Shown piece after piece: positions 45,767 to 57,996 of a DNA stretch of 64,000 nt. Position 1 is the stretch's first letter. Each line of letters opens with the position of its first letter. The notes below the pieces were generated by a model, which was given only the letters and a program-made list of their open reading frames with translations, was not told where the DNA came from and searched no databases. Made by a program: the position numbers and the translations under genes. The stretch is from Alopecurus myosuroides (Eukaryota; Streptophyta; Magnoliopsida; Poales; Poaceae), in NCBI GenBank assembly GCA_028641055.1, contig CM054057.1, positions 328,568,482 to 328,632,481 of the forward strand. The letters are read 5' to 3'.

Positions 45767-45889
45767 CTCCCTCCGTTCAACAATAGATGACTTGCATTTG
45801 TCTATATATGGATGTATCTAAAACTAAAACATGTCTAGATACATCCATATATAGAGAAAAGAAAGTCATCTATTGTTGAACGGAGGGAG
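45767..45889. mobile_element. Stowaway-type MITE, 123 bp
   Basis: The ends CTCCCTCCGTTCAACAATAG and the reverse complement are flanked by TA (45765-45766, 45890-45891). The left unit lacks it at the matching site (near 29975), so it inserted after the duplication. Confidence 0.95.
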
Positions 45890-46708
45890 TACTAGACATG
45901 CTAACCGGCCCTGCGTGACAAGTTCTGCTGATCGATAACATCAATTGGCTATGGTCTGATCTCGAACTTTTACATTTAGTCATGTAGTGTGCCCATGAAG
46001 CATATGTCATGCAGATCACAATGTGGTAGGACTTCCCTAAAGTCCACGGAGTTGTATTGACACTTATCGTTTTTCTTTGAGATTATTTGTGCTGATGCCC
46101 TAGTGAATTTTTTTTCTTCGAACTTGCTATTTAAACCTTTGTATGACTGCGGGTGGTTGCTTTATTTATAAAGCGGGACGTAAAGTCTGTTTTGAGGAAT
46201 CTTTCTTAGTGTTTTCTTCTCGAAAAAGGCTCTTCTTTCTACATACCTTCATTAAAATCCCTTATCACAAGCCATAGTTCATTAGCAATAATCCTACAGC
46301 TACAGACGGTTTGTTACAGAATCTTTGTTACGGACGTACGTGTTCTCCTCTCGTTTATCTCCCCCTTGGATTTCAGACGTGGGCCTCTCAACCCCTCCAA
46401 CCAAATAGCGCCACGCCATCCCGTAAGTTCAGTTACGTAAAATCCTTCCGTGGGTGTTCATTAGATTGGTTTTAATTCCCCGAACCAAATTACATCTGTG
46501 TTGTCACTCACCTTAGTTCTCCTTAAACAAAAGTTCCTCTCCACTTTTGGGCATAAGAGCCACCGCTACTATGGACATCAATGTGCCCGTTGTTAAACGA
46601 TAACATGTAACGGAGATGTCCTTCTACCAGTATAGAGAAATGCCCCCCACCTTTACCATCATCCTCATATTGTCTAGTCTCACAAATGAAAACCGAACTA
46701 GCGCGAAC

Positions 46709-46999
46709 CAACCTGTGGTTGGATGGTTAGAAGGGTGGTTGTACCCCCATCCCACCAGAGTTCAAACCCCAGATTTGACACATTTGTGCCGCATATAGGC
46801 AGAATATTCTTTCAGTGGGTGGCGACATTCCCGTCAATAGCGAGACGACTATGGTAACTTCGTCAATCTCAAGACCAACCCATCGGCTCAGTCTCTCAGA
46901 GGTGCCCATAGGGGTTAGGGTGTGCGTGTGTGCGTTCATCGGGGCAAGTGCATGCACGTGTATATGAGCGCTTGCGTTTGTACCGTGTTTCTAAAAAAA
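46709..46999 (+). mobile_element. Au-type SINE
   Basis: The start (AACCTGTGGTTGGATGGTTA) corresponds to the tRNA-derived head of the Triticeae Au SINE, with a B-box-like AGTTCAAACCC at 46759-46769. The body has the family's phrases TCAGTCTCTCAGAGGTGCCC and GTGCGTGTGTGCGTTCA, and the tail is CTAAAAAAAC. A pol III transcript would run on the + strand. The left unit has no SINE at the matching place (near 30600). Target duplications are not clear. Confidence 0.85.
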
Positions 47000-47148
47000 C
47001 AAATTGGGATTATAGGACTGAACTAGGCACACCAGCTCGTGAACAGTTGTAGGTTTCCCAAGACCCCGACTGTTCCAACCTAAAAGACTCCTTGGGCCCA
47101 GCGGTCCTCCCCCGAGTGGGGCCGCCGATGATGCCAGTGTGGTGTCGA

Positions 47149-47260
47149 AGTCCTTCATCTTCCTCAACTTGGATATGTTCTTGTTTTTGACATATTCAGG
47201 TGGTCCTTCATCTTCCTCAGTTTGGACTTTTTTTTCTTGTTTTTGACATACTCAGGTGGT
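47149..47260. repeat. Tandem duplication of about 60 bp
   Basis: TCCTTCATCTTCCTCA...TTTTTGACATA.TCAGGTGG occurs twice in a row in the right unit and once in the left unit (30977-31030). Confidence 0.75.
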
Positions 47261-47465
47261 GGTGCAGGATCATAAGACCGCCTTCAGGTCATGGCCAGGC
47301 AAGGTGTCTGCCCCTCAGCGTCAACACCACCAAGGTCTAGTTTCCTCCTCGTTTCAACATTTTTGTCCTTTTAGGAGTGATCAACAGGCATATACCCATC
47401 TTCAACGGGCTGATGCCAGACGGCAGCATCGTCCAAATCTTCGTCTCTCATCTAGTGATGCATCC

Positions 47466-48092
47466 TTAGAGGGCATTTTCCTTGATGCGGCTTGCACGAG
47501 GAACAAAACGAGGCGATGATGGCGCGAGCTGATCTGCCCAGCGTGTAGCCAGCATCCATGTTCCATACGCCAATTCCTTTTCCTTCCAAACCCCGTCGCC
47601 GCACTCCTCGTGGTCGTGGCCAGGCAAGCCACGTCGTTTACAGAAGAACGAGACCTTCTCATATTTTAAAAGCAACATTTTCCTCCCTTCCTCCTGGATG
47701 ATGAGTGAGACAAACCACATCAATGGTTTAGCAATCTCAATCCTTGCTCTGATCAGCACATAGTTGCCTTCGAAGAATAGTTTGGGTGTCATATGGGTTT
47801 CCTTCACCTTTTGCACCCTACGGGCAAGATCATCAACTATCTCAACCTTGCGGTAGAGTTCCGGGATGCAATGAATCTGAGCCCATACATAAAGGACACT
47901 AAACTCAAATTTCTCGGGATCGCTAAGCCCATCATAACACTCAATAAGCAGACTCCAACCATGGAACGTCCAGGGCCCTTGATGAACGACCTTTTTGCCT
48001 TTTCCCAATGGCCCAGGCAGTGCATATGTAATATGAACAGATTCTCGGAATCCGATCCAATCTCATAGCGGTGACAGAGTCGTCGCCAGAGC
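47466..48092 (-). pseudogene. LINE ORF1 fragment (right unit)
   Basis: An open frame of 180 codons (48008-47466) encodes a plant LINE gag-like protein: KVVHQGPWTFHGWSLLIECY of the DUF4283 domain, WAQIHCIPELYRKVEIVDDL, KETHMTPKLFFEGNYVLIRA, then CKRRGLPGHDHEEC where the zinc knuckle should be CxxC. The second Cys is Arg, as also lost in the left unit, so the defect predates the duplication. A piece of the preceding domain (IGSDSENLFILHMHCLGHWE) is in another frame up to 48092. It is a relic, not a host gene. Confidence 0.8.
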
Positions 48093-48461
48093 ACTAAACC
48101 CTAAACGGGAGGGTAAGTAATTATTATATGAAAACCATTGGATCTGCTTAATACTACACCCTAAAGTACTTAGTACAATGTACCATAAGAACTTTGTAAA
48201 CAAATTCACAAGAATATCAACGTGCAAGCTTTTTCATTTATTTTGATATGCTTGCAGAAGTTCAACAAGATTACATTAACAGTGTTATGAATACCATGGT
48301 CACATGAGCCCTGATAGGCACATACCAGCAACTCATTAATTTATTTACTCTGAAGGAACCCGAGAAGAGCACTAGACATTCTGCAGTTCATGCACCACAA
48401 CTCAATACCTTATGAAATCATCCCATTTCTACCTCATGTACAACTATAATAACCAATTGCT

Positions 48462-51400
48462 TCACATCTCAGCTACGAGCTTGCGGTACTGCGCAAGAGC
48501 CAGATCAAATGACGTGAACGAGTAAGGAACCAGCAACACTTGCATCTTTTCTGCAGCACTGGGCAGACCGCTGCGTACCGGCACAACCTGCACCATTTGC
48601 AACATTCGTGTTACACAACAAATCTAGTGTATAATGTATGAAACCAAAATAACATAATCAAAGAAAAAGCATCATCTTGCCTTATTAGGGTCACTGAACG
48701 AGTTTTCATCAAGCAAACCACTGGATGTGAGAACAGTGACAGTTGATCTTGCCTTATCGACACCAGCTTCAAGTCCACTTGCCGATATTGTTAGGTTCAC
48801 AGCATGTGAACCAAAGTTCACAATCTGCACAAGATCACATGGAGATCAGTACGAAGTTGTAAAATCTACACGTGCTACTCAAAAGTAGAGACCATGTCCG
48901 TGTGTTGTTATGCAAGTATGTAAATGTGCAGGCAATTGTGTATTGTTGTATATGGATTGGGCCATTTCAAACATCAAGGCAAGTTTACCCTTTATCTAAT
49001 GAACTTAATCCCCAAAGGAAATCTATTGAAGTGAAGAATTCACATGCAGAATAGGAGGAAATTGGAACCACAGAGTTTACCTTTATTCTCAGGAACATAT
49101 CCTCATTGTCTTTCCAGGTGATCGCAGATGCTGCCAATGAATCAGAGTAGCTGGAAGCAAGTCTCACTGGATGTATCACAGCACCACTTGATTCACGGAA
49201 AAATGTCTGCATCCAATAACTGGGTGTTCCATACTGTTGCCAGGAGTTGAAGACTATCGCATCGGGGTTCCAGCTGATCATATATACAGAGATAATCACT
49301 GAAACCGACATCAACAAAAATGCTAGTGTGAAAGAAGAAAAAGCACAAAACTGTCGGTACTAACGAGCGGTCGTTGTCATTTACGAAGAGTGGAGCATAG
49401 CTCGCCATGTGGACGATATCACTGCAAAGGAGAATGACACAGAACCATCTCATTAACTCATAGTAAGGAATGATTGTTACTTAGTTCCACATTTAGAAAA
49501 TTCTTCATTGACGACTGTCAAAGACAATGCCAATTTACATCCAGGGAACTCATACCTGATAAAAGGACCCTACACATTATCGATGTTTCCCAAACCTCAA
49601 GAAAAGAAGGAAGGAGTGAGAGCTCACCTATTCTTCTCTAACCCAATGAGGAAACCGGCCTCTGCAAGTGAAGCAAGTAGGCTTCCCTTGCCAACATCCC
49701 TTGCATCATTAACAGCATATTCACTGACAAATACCTGAAATAAGATCACATCATAGTTAGATATAATACCTTCAGTCTACATAGTTACCAAGATCTTCTA
49801 GAACATGATAACACTGTCACACTGGTTACTGTTGGATCAGTTAAGATCTTCCTCTTCAAACTCTTAACACAAAAACATGGAAATTGTATAAATCAGTAAA
49901 AGTAAATGTAGTAAGTCAGAAACGTAGGTCTATGAAACATCTATACCGAAATAAACCACTCCATACGCTGGTAGAAGCTAAGGCATACCTTAGGACCGGT
50001 ACGTGATGCCCTGTTAAACTTATCTTTCATGAGAAAAATAAAAGTGGCATTGCTATAGACCTACAGAAAAGAAGGCAGTATTCTAAGAAACCCATCGATC
50101 AAATAAGTTAACAGGGGGAAATGACAACCAAATTTGCAAGAAATAACTTACATGGAAATCATACAGATCAGCAGGATGATTAAGTGGCTTCGATGAGCCA
50201 TCACAATTCGAAATCATTTGAATATCTGGATAGGCCTCTCGAATTGCATTGTAGAACTTGAGATAATTCCCTATTAAACAAAACATAAGGACATCATGTG
50301 CAAAGTGTGAAATTCTAAGCTAGCACTTCACTCTTCAGTACTCCAGCAAAACAAGTGGAGGCCACAGTAATTCTGTAAGCTATGATGAAATTATTTAACT
50401 TATGTTCAAATCCAATGTTAGTGGTCAAGTGGACCCTAAACTACTAAAGTGTATGGTTCAATTATTCTGCTTTTTTCTCACATTGCTACGAGCAAAAAGG
50501 GAATTAAAAAATGTGGTTTTAAATATTTAAAAGTAAAACAACCACGAAAAAAAATCATGTCAATTTTTTTTCCCAATGGTCATTACATTACTTCAATCTT
50601 TAGATATATATGTTCCTAAGTTAATGAACCACTAAGGTATTGAATACAAAATAGACTTTTATAGTTTAATTATGTTGATCAACAAAAAGATTACCCTGGT
50701 AATTTGTTTTGTAACAATCTTCATTTCCAATCGCGACATACTTCAACCGAAATCGTTCAGAATGCCCCATTGCGGCTCTAATTGATCCCCATGTTGATTC
50801 TGCACTTCCTCTAGCGAACTCAAGACTGTTCAATACATCCTATAGTAAGCCAAAAAAAACGAATTTAATATCATGAGAAATGCATATACCTAATTTTTAT
50901 AGATATGATAGCATCTATTATGAGGGAAATAACATAAAGACTAACAATATTTAAGGACATTGCTAGTAACATAGGTGGTACACTAGGCCACTACTTAATT
51001 CCCATGTGGATGTCCTTTTTTCTTTGAAGAACCATTGTTCAAGTTTGGCTTCTTGTTATGCCAAATATCTTTTCCCATTTGAGCCATGTTCAATCGAGCA
51101 TACGGCCATACGCACTATATGTGCATGGTTATCATTCAGATCCCCAACTAGTCTGTAAAGACAATACCTGAATCTAATATGTACAGAAACATGTTCTGGA
51201 AAAGAGGCCATGCTTTTTTTTGTACAGGCATGCAAAAAGCATTGAACTTACTGCAGTAAGGACGATCCATAGAGTGAAATATATAAGGAATTGAATACAT
51301 ACCTTTACAAAAGGTGCAAGTGTAGTGGGATCAACTTCATCACTGTGGCTGATCCCTGAATTTCGAGAGAAAATTTTCAAGCAATTAATGCGTACACAAG

Positions 51401-54400
51401 TGATGATTAAAGTTATGCTAAAATACAATTAAAGGAAAAGTAGCAAGAATATATTTACCAGCATTGAAAACCCAGATTGGTTCAGCGCCCAGGTCTTCGG
51501 CAAGCTTTCATAGACATTTCGATTAAATGTAATGAGATATATGGGTACACCTAGAAAACTCGTAGGAGATTAATCAATACATACCTGGAGAAACTCATAG
51601 TACCCAAGGCCATCATCTGTCCAGTAATTCCAAACGTCTCCATAATGCCCAGGCCTCTCTTCCCATGGACCAATAGTTTCCCTCCATCTGAAAGCATTTC
51701 TTAACCAATTGCCTTCAACAAAGCAACCACCTATCGAAAATGGTGTGACATATCAACATGTGTACAATTGCGAATTTTATATAACCAGAGCTAGAGAATT
51801 GTTGAACCATTTCGGTATCCATATGAAAAATATAGAGAAATATGGCACCATATGCCATAATCGTAATATGGTCATTTTCTTGTCGTAAAATTTGAAATTT
51901 TGACTCAAATCACTCTTTGAATGTATGTGCTAACAATAACATGTCAAGTGTCGTGCCAGCTAATCTGGACTAGGAAGATTCATAAGTTGTGCAATGTTAA
52001 AAAAATGGCAATCATGTAAGTATGGATTCATCATAACATGTCAAGTCCACAAAATCTGTAAAAACCAAGGTTGCATAGGACACTAATATATCAACTATGT
52101 GCTCAAATTTAGTTTATTCTTGTAAATTAGTGTTAGAATCATGTGTTGTCCATATCTTGGACTATGCTACAGGATAAATAATTGTCTGCTGGGCACACCA
52201 TCTGCATGATTTGTTTTTAGGGTCAGACAACTTTTTTTTTTTTGAGATTCAGCCAACTTGATACATACGAGAACATTAGGGATCTGTCGATCAAATTTAA
52301 TCTACACTGTTATGTAATAAGATGGGCTACTGCTATGGTCTAATGAGGCATATCTAAAGACAGTACATGGCACAATAGAGAGACCTATTCTATCTTGCAA
52401 ATCAAACCTTTGTCAATTTTCACTCATTTTGCAACCCTCAAAATGCATTTCGCTGGGCAAAAGAAGACTATGCATTACAGAGACAACCACGGTGTATTTC
52501 TACATTTCTGTGCTTCAGTCATTAGTAGTTCCTTTGAAAGACGTGATAAAGTATATGATTGTCACAGTAGGCATGTTCAGGTTTGAGTTCAGTTGCTTAG
52601 TTATTTCCTGCCAAAATCCTAATGGCTGGATATGATATAAAAACTGCAAAGGTAGCATGAAATCATTGGATATAAACCAGTATCTTAAATACAGTAGAAG
52701 TTTAGAACATATATGTGCAGACTTTACTAGCTGATCTTGATTGAAATAACATATGAAATACCAGGAAATCGTAGGAACTGTGGTCTTAAATCCACAAGCA
52801 TGTGTATGAGTTCCTTGCGAAAGCCATGGCCCTGTATGTGTAGAACAAAATGACGATTAATGCCTCTTGTAGACTCATAGTAAGCATGATCTGGCATTTG
52901 AATAAGAAGATTACAATTTTCTTATTATTTAATTTCTATAAGTCAATGTAAGTTTTTTTTGTTTTGATCTTATAATCAGCAATGAGAACTGTTGATCAAG
53001 CATTTTGGTCATTATCGATTTTCAGTTACCGTCAAACATTGTGATGACCAATTTTCCTTGAACATATTATTGCTAGGTAACAAAACAAGCCTGACTTTCT
53101 ATATGGTTTTATGATTTGAGGTAATAAACATTTTGGTAGAATCTTTACGAGCTGTTTTCAGATCACATCATGCCTTTGTGATTATCAGTAGCCAAATACC
53201 AAGACAGAAGACTGAAGCAATTCACCTTGTATGTATCAGAAGGCATAAGTGACACTTGATCTATCCATATGACCCCCCTTTTGGAAGTTGTTAACTCAAG
53301 TCTTGAAGTTCTGCATGTTCCTTGAGCTAATAATTGCAGTTCTATCTTTCTCCAATCTGACACATTATTATCTCTGCAACCATGCAGTATGCATATCTTA
53401 CGCAGTTAGCGGAGAAAATTTACAGTTGAAAATTATCTTATATCATTACGGAAGATATATACACAATAGCAGCTGATGCCATATTTTCCAATCCATCCGA
53501 GCATGTGAGAGAAACAGTCAACTCGACGGGTTCCATTGATCTGATATACATGATTAAATCATAGGTCTTCCCTTCTTCTATATTCTGGAAGTTGAAATGG
53601 CCAAGTTAAGCACAAAACCAGAGGGATATAGTCGAAATGCTTCTCAAAGAAATAAATGCAGTCAGTACTGGATGCAGTGATTCCAAGGAAGCGAAGCACA
53701 GACACTGGATGGAAAGCTAACGTTATCCAAGAAAATTATGGATATGGATTAGAAGCGATAAATATATGTTCCAGTTCCACTTTTACAAAGAAAAAAACAA
53801 TTGCTATCATTTTTCAACTGCCAATACTGTAGCGAGTAAACTGTTGACTGAATTATTGTTTAATGATTTATATTTTCATGCTCATATTCCAGTACACTTA
53901 TACATTGAAAAAGATAGTGTACCATGCCCCAGAATCCTGGGTTATAAATGCCAACGCTTCCAGGTTGACATTCGTCACAAATAACCTCCATCCTTAGAGC
54001 AATGATATTTTTACTGAAACAAGATGCTCTTTCAGTCTTCACGTATATAGAGGATTCATCCCCAATGATGGACCATGGATCTATATTTGAAGGAGTGTGA
54101 GGCCCTCCAGCTTCAAAACCTAAAGCATAAATTCCGCAAAAGTCAGTATGTGGCTAAATATAACAGTTATTGCAGAACTACCTAGGGAACTGACAGCAAG
54201 CAGCAGGAAGGAACAGGAATATATACAACAGTATCAGAAAATTGTTCTGTGATTGTTCTCTGCACAAGATTTTGCATGCTTCCGTTCCACAAAAAGGGCA
54301 CTGTACTCTGTCATTTTCATATGCTAACTATTCGACCTATATAAATCCTTGTTATAAGGGAAATTTCATATGACTGCGAAATTTCAGATTCCCAAAGAAA

Positions 54401-54911
54401 TGCCACTAGGTGTATCACTGACATGGAAGTCATTGCATGGCATTTGGAACTATCTATCATTTTCCTTGGAAACAAGCATGTGCATTTCTCCAACTTAATC
54501 AAGTGCTTTGTGAAACATTTTTTCAGGAGGCCAGCAGAGAGTGGCAGTACCTCTGTTACTAACAAGCTCTGCCCAAATTCCGCCAGCCCCAGCGTGGTTG
54601 ATTTCCTAGAGTAAATATTCAGTGGTCAAGTTATAACGAATGATGTGGGTAATATATAAAGTACTCACGTTGGACAGAAATTTAAAACAAGTGTTAAGAA
54701 GGTGGACCAATAAGAAGAAAAACATCACCTCAAAGAACAATCCGAAGAGGGTTTGAGGGATCTTTCTGGCGGCCTCCCATGACGTATTAACCTCTAGCAG
54801 TGCGTTCTGAGCCTGACCCATCCCTGCCGCCAGGCACTCCCAGCTCAACGAGAGAAGAATCAAGGAGCAGAGGATGGTGCGGACAGTTCCCGCGTCCTCT
54901 GTACCCATCAT
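48462..54911 (-). CDS. GH51 alpha-L-arabinofuranosidase, intact, 17 coding exons
   Basis: A secreted glycoside hydrolase that removes terminal alpha-L-arabinofuranosyl groups from arabinoxylan or arabinan in the cell wall (EC 3.2.1.55), like barley AXAH and Arabidopsis ASD1. Exons on the minus strand: 54911-54729, 54605-54551, 54119-53923, 53584-53463, 53373-53226, 52831-52762, 51730-51585, 51504-51459, 51355-51303, 50839-50695, 50270-50152, 50060-49989, 49734-49628, 49421-49365, 49273-49081, 48824-48681, 48587-48462. They total 1,983 nt (660 aa) with matching phases, close to the ~660-680 aa of plant relatives. Residues 1-30 form a signal peptide; KIPQTLFGLFFEEINHAGAG opens the mature region. 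Acid/base candidate: Glu380 in AIGNEDC (50720-50722). Nucleophile candidate: Glu457 in FVSEYA (49720-49722). The intron after exon 16 starts GC (AAG|GCAAGA); the others are GT-AG. The exon 4 donor was chosen over a GT two bases upstream because only it keeps the frame. Confidence 0.93.
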
Positions 54912-54925
54912 CCCCTTTCTGCAGC

Positions 54926-55279
54926 CTGCAGATAAACAGCACCACTCTTCAAGTTCGCAGATCGATCGAACAAGTAAAATGGCAACAGATAGTAGAATCT
55001 TTTCCCCAAGAAACCCAAATAATTGGGGGCGAACGAGGGCAAAAGAAGGAGCACAAGTAAAGCTGAACTCATTTGAGGAAGATTTTTTTTACTGTAAATT
55101 GGGGAAAAAAAACCTAAAACACAAGGGAAACAAAGTGAACCTCTCTCCTAGACATTCCATCGAACACATCAACCTCTCAGTCATGACGACCAGCCGGAGA
55201 ATGGAGAAACTGATATAGAGAAGAGGGGAGGAAAATGGGTCGTCTTTACTCTACAAGAATGGATCGTGGAACTGCTCAC
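54926..55279 (-). other. Probable intron in the 5' untranslated region of the GH51 gene
   Basis: On the minus strand CCGGAG|GTGAGCAG (donor, 55280/55279) and TTTATCTGCAG|GCTGCAG (acceptor, 54926/54925) frame a T-rich interval upstream of the ATG. The leader exon would lie in 55280 to about 55400. This is inferred from splice signals only. Confidence 0.45.
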
Positions 55280-55504
55280 CTCCGGCCAACACTCGTGGAC
55301 GCGGCGAGAGGATGCGATGCGCTCGTGAACCTTGGTGCCGCGATGGTGGGTGTGTGGGGAGCTCGGGGAGGAAGTGACGCTGGTGTGCCGTGTGCCTGTG
55401 CTTAAGTACTGGGTATTAGCCTCCGACTCTGAGCGAGCAAAGAGAAGAGAGATGGGTTGGTTTGGCGAAGCCGGAGGCGCTGGCTTACCACGCAAAACCA
55501 CTTG

Positions 55505-55761
55505 GGCTCTTTGATTCAAAAGAAAATTATAAGTATTTTTGAAGGATTTTATCCTATAGGAATTTTTTCTTTGTTGGTCATTTGATTTGGATATCCCATA
55601 GAAATTCTAACATTCACTCCAGCCTCTTTTTACAATTCATTTGTTTTTCCTATGCCATCAAACACAATTGCTCTTCCCATAGGATTCAACTAGACATGAC
55701 ATTCCAATCCTATGAGTTTTCTAATCCTACACTTTTCCTATCCTATAAATCAAATGAGCCC
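55505..55761. mobile_element. MITE with GGGCTC ends in the GH51 promoter
   Basis: GGGCTCTTTGATTCAAA at the left and ATAAATCAAATGAGCCC at the right are inverted repeats around an AT-rich body containing several TCCTATAGG-like phrases. TTG occurs at both flanks (55502-55504, 55762-55764), a possible 3-bp target duplication of the Tourist/Harbinger kind. It lies about 100-200 bp upstream of the inferred GH51 leader exon. Confidence 0.7.
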
Positions 55762-55763
55762 TT

Positions 55764-57993
55764 GGGATGTTGAGCCGGCGAATTTTTTTTTAGCCTTGGG
55801 GCAAACGTTTTCAGCCGCACCTCCATGTTTCGGCAACCAAAACGGAAAAAGTCATAAATTCAAAAAGTTACGCTTCCCGCTTCAAAAAAAAAAGGTTAGT
55901 TCGGCAATCAACAAGCCAGAGTACGGCGACCAATATACCACAGTGCGGCGATAAGAATGTCATAGGTCGGCAAAAGCACGGGATATCACGACGACAATGT
56001 CTGGTGACGAATCGACTGGGAAGTGGATCAAATGGTTGGCTCCTCGAACCCGTTAGTCGGCGCAAAGCCCGGCGAAGGCGAAGTCGGTGTGGCCTCCGGT
56101 GCGATGGTGCTTGGCGTCGCGGTGTCCTCGGGCGCGGTGGCGTCCCTCGTAGGGCTCGCCATTGCTATCATCTAGTTCAGGATGACTGAGCGATGTGCCA
56201 TGTACCATGCCTTCACCTGCGGGTCCATCGTCGCCGGGTCAGCTCCCACTAGGAATGTCAGGTCGGTGTTCCGCTTTTTCGCCGCGACGTTGGTCTTGAG
56301 GAGCTCGAGCTTGACCGTATGCTTCTCCATCAGCTCGGCACACCTCGATTTTGCCTGCAACTCTCTTAGGGCGGCGCGACTTTTGGCGTTGGAGATGCAT
56401 AGGTCGATCGACGCTTGGAGGCGCTCAGCTGCAGGCGCCAAGTCCATCGCCGCCTTAGTCTTCTTGTTGCCGATCAGACAATCTTCGATGGCTTCTGGCG
56501 GCGCGTCTGGGTTGTAGGCGTTGTTGTTGTTGACGAGGGACAGCCGGACCTCTCTCCACTTCTAGCACGTCTTGATCCGGGCGAACACATGGAGAAACCT
56601 GAAATTGCCTTTGTTGTTGTCCTGGCGGTACAGGTCAACCTGAAATCGCTCTCTGGGCGGGCAGCCACCTCCTCCTAGATGTCATGTCATTTGTTGCAGG
56701 CCTGCTGGATAGTCTCCCAATGGTTGTCCATCGCCTTCTCGCCGCGGTCCATGTGTATGTCGCGAATAGGGGGTTTACCAGCTTGCACTCGTCGAACGTC
56801 GTCTTGAACCTTCGCCAGTAGTTGTCGGCGTTCTGGTTCGCGCCGGTGATCGGGTCGATGATGATGGTCTTCCATGCTTCAGCGAGCCACTCGTTGTCCA
56901 CTTGATCCGGGGCTCGGTCGGCTTGGTGTTCTCCCGGCGGTTCCGTTTTCCCTTGGCGGCCACCTGCGACATCTCGGCCGGCTCCACCTCTTCCACCTCA
57001 TCGTCAGCATCGTCGAGGTCGAGGCCGTACCCTTTGCCGCTTGCTTCCTGTGAGTCGACCTGTGTGAAGAACCCGGGGCAGGAGGCGCCGACCGCTCAGC
57101 CGATCGCGATGTTGTCCTCCATCTCGGCCTCCGATCTGCTAAACTGCGGCGCCGAACTTGAGCTGGGAGTGAATAGGAGAGGACCACGACACAGAGTCAA
57201 CACCGGCGAGTGGGCATAGGACGGGACGGGTTACTGGGCAAACACGGGCGCGGATGGAGGGGTGCGCGGCGCGGGACAGTGCTGGAAGGCGGTGTTAGAG
57301 TTAAAGCCGCCGAGAGGATCACCGTCAACGTAGTCCGGTGATGGGGAGTACCTCACACCTGCGGCGATAAGCTGGCCGCCGTAGATACGACGCTTTGCTG
57401 GCTTCTCCACACCCCTTGCAGATACGGGCTTGACGCCGACGGGGCGGGTTGCTAGGCGGGGATCATGAGCAGGCTGCTGAGTAGGATGGCGCACGGCCGC
57501 GTTCCTTGCCATGACAGCGCGATACTCCTCCTCCGCAGTCGTCGCGTCCAGGCTCTTCTTGGCGGATCCCCTTCTTCGCCAGTCGTCGGTGACGGTCGTC
57601 CTGCGCTCAACGTCGGCTTTCCACTTGGCGTTTGTCATCCCCGCCGGCCTCTGCATCGGCTTCCTCGCATTCGTCTCCTCGTCGTCTCCGGCGGGGCGCG
57701 GCTGCTTGTACTTTTTGAGCGACAGGGCGGGCATCGGAGATCTATGGAGGGAAGAAAAGGCGGGCCCTAGGGCGGGGAAGGGAGTAGTTGGGCGCAGTGG
57801 AGGGCATACCCACACGCGTTTTTGCTTCCGCCGCAGCCCCTAGGAGCCCCCAATGCGCAGGGTTCGGGCTGGGTTCGTCGGGCGATAATTTGGCCCAAAC
57901 CAGCGCTATTGGACGTTCTCGGGGCGCGATTGGGCGAAAAATGGCACGCCGGTGCAAAAAAAAAGGGCTCCTAGGGGCCGGCTGGAGATGCCC
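55764..57993 (-). mobile_element. Harbinger-type element with ORF1 only
   Basis: The right end GGCCGGCTGGAGATGCCC (57976-57993) is followed by TAA, the usual Harbinger target. The left end is degenerate: GGGATGTTGAGCCGGC at about 55765-55780 matches it in part as an inverted repeat. Inside is the ORF1 (Myb/SANT) pseudogene. No DDE transposase is visible, so it is non-autonomous. Confidence 0.6.
56178..57734 (-). pseudogene. Harbinger ORF1 protein (Myb/SANT-like with NAM-associated C-terminus), decayed
   Basis: The start MPALSLKKYKQPRPAGDDEE leads a Pro/Ala/Lys-rich N-terminal region to about 57231. Further pieces lie in other frames: VEEVEPAEMSQVAAKGKRNR (near 56990), a trihelix/SANT-like DNA-binding segment NEWLAEAWKTIIIDPITGAN (56895-56760), and a C-terminal region with RLQASIDLCISNAKS and LLKTNVAAKKRNTDLTFLVG (56447-56172). 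This order is that of the ORF1 accessory protein of PIF/Harbinger elements, often annotated in wheat as Myb-like or 'No apical meristem-associated C-terminal domain' protein. Such proteins help the transposase bind the element. At least four frameshifts or stops make this copy non-functional. Confidence 0.75.
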
Positions 57994-57996
57994 TAA

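Larger units (their letters stand above)
43751..51540. repeat. Segmental duplication, right unit
   Basis: Collinear with 28222-43330 (anchors listed there). It starts just before PMEI-2 and its homology ends in the intron between GH51 exons 7 and 8, after AATGTAATGAGATAT near 51533. From there the functional GH51 gene continues alone to 54911. This unit carries its own insertions: a poly(A) retroposon, a MITE and an Au SINE. Confidence 0.85.
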
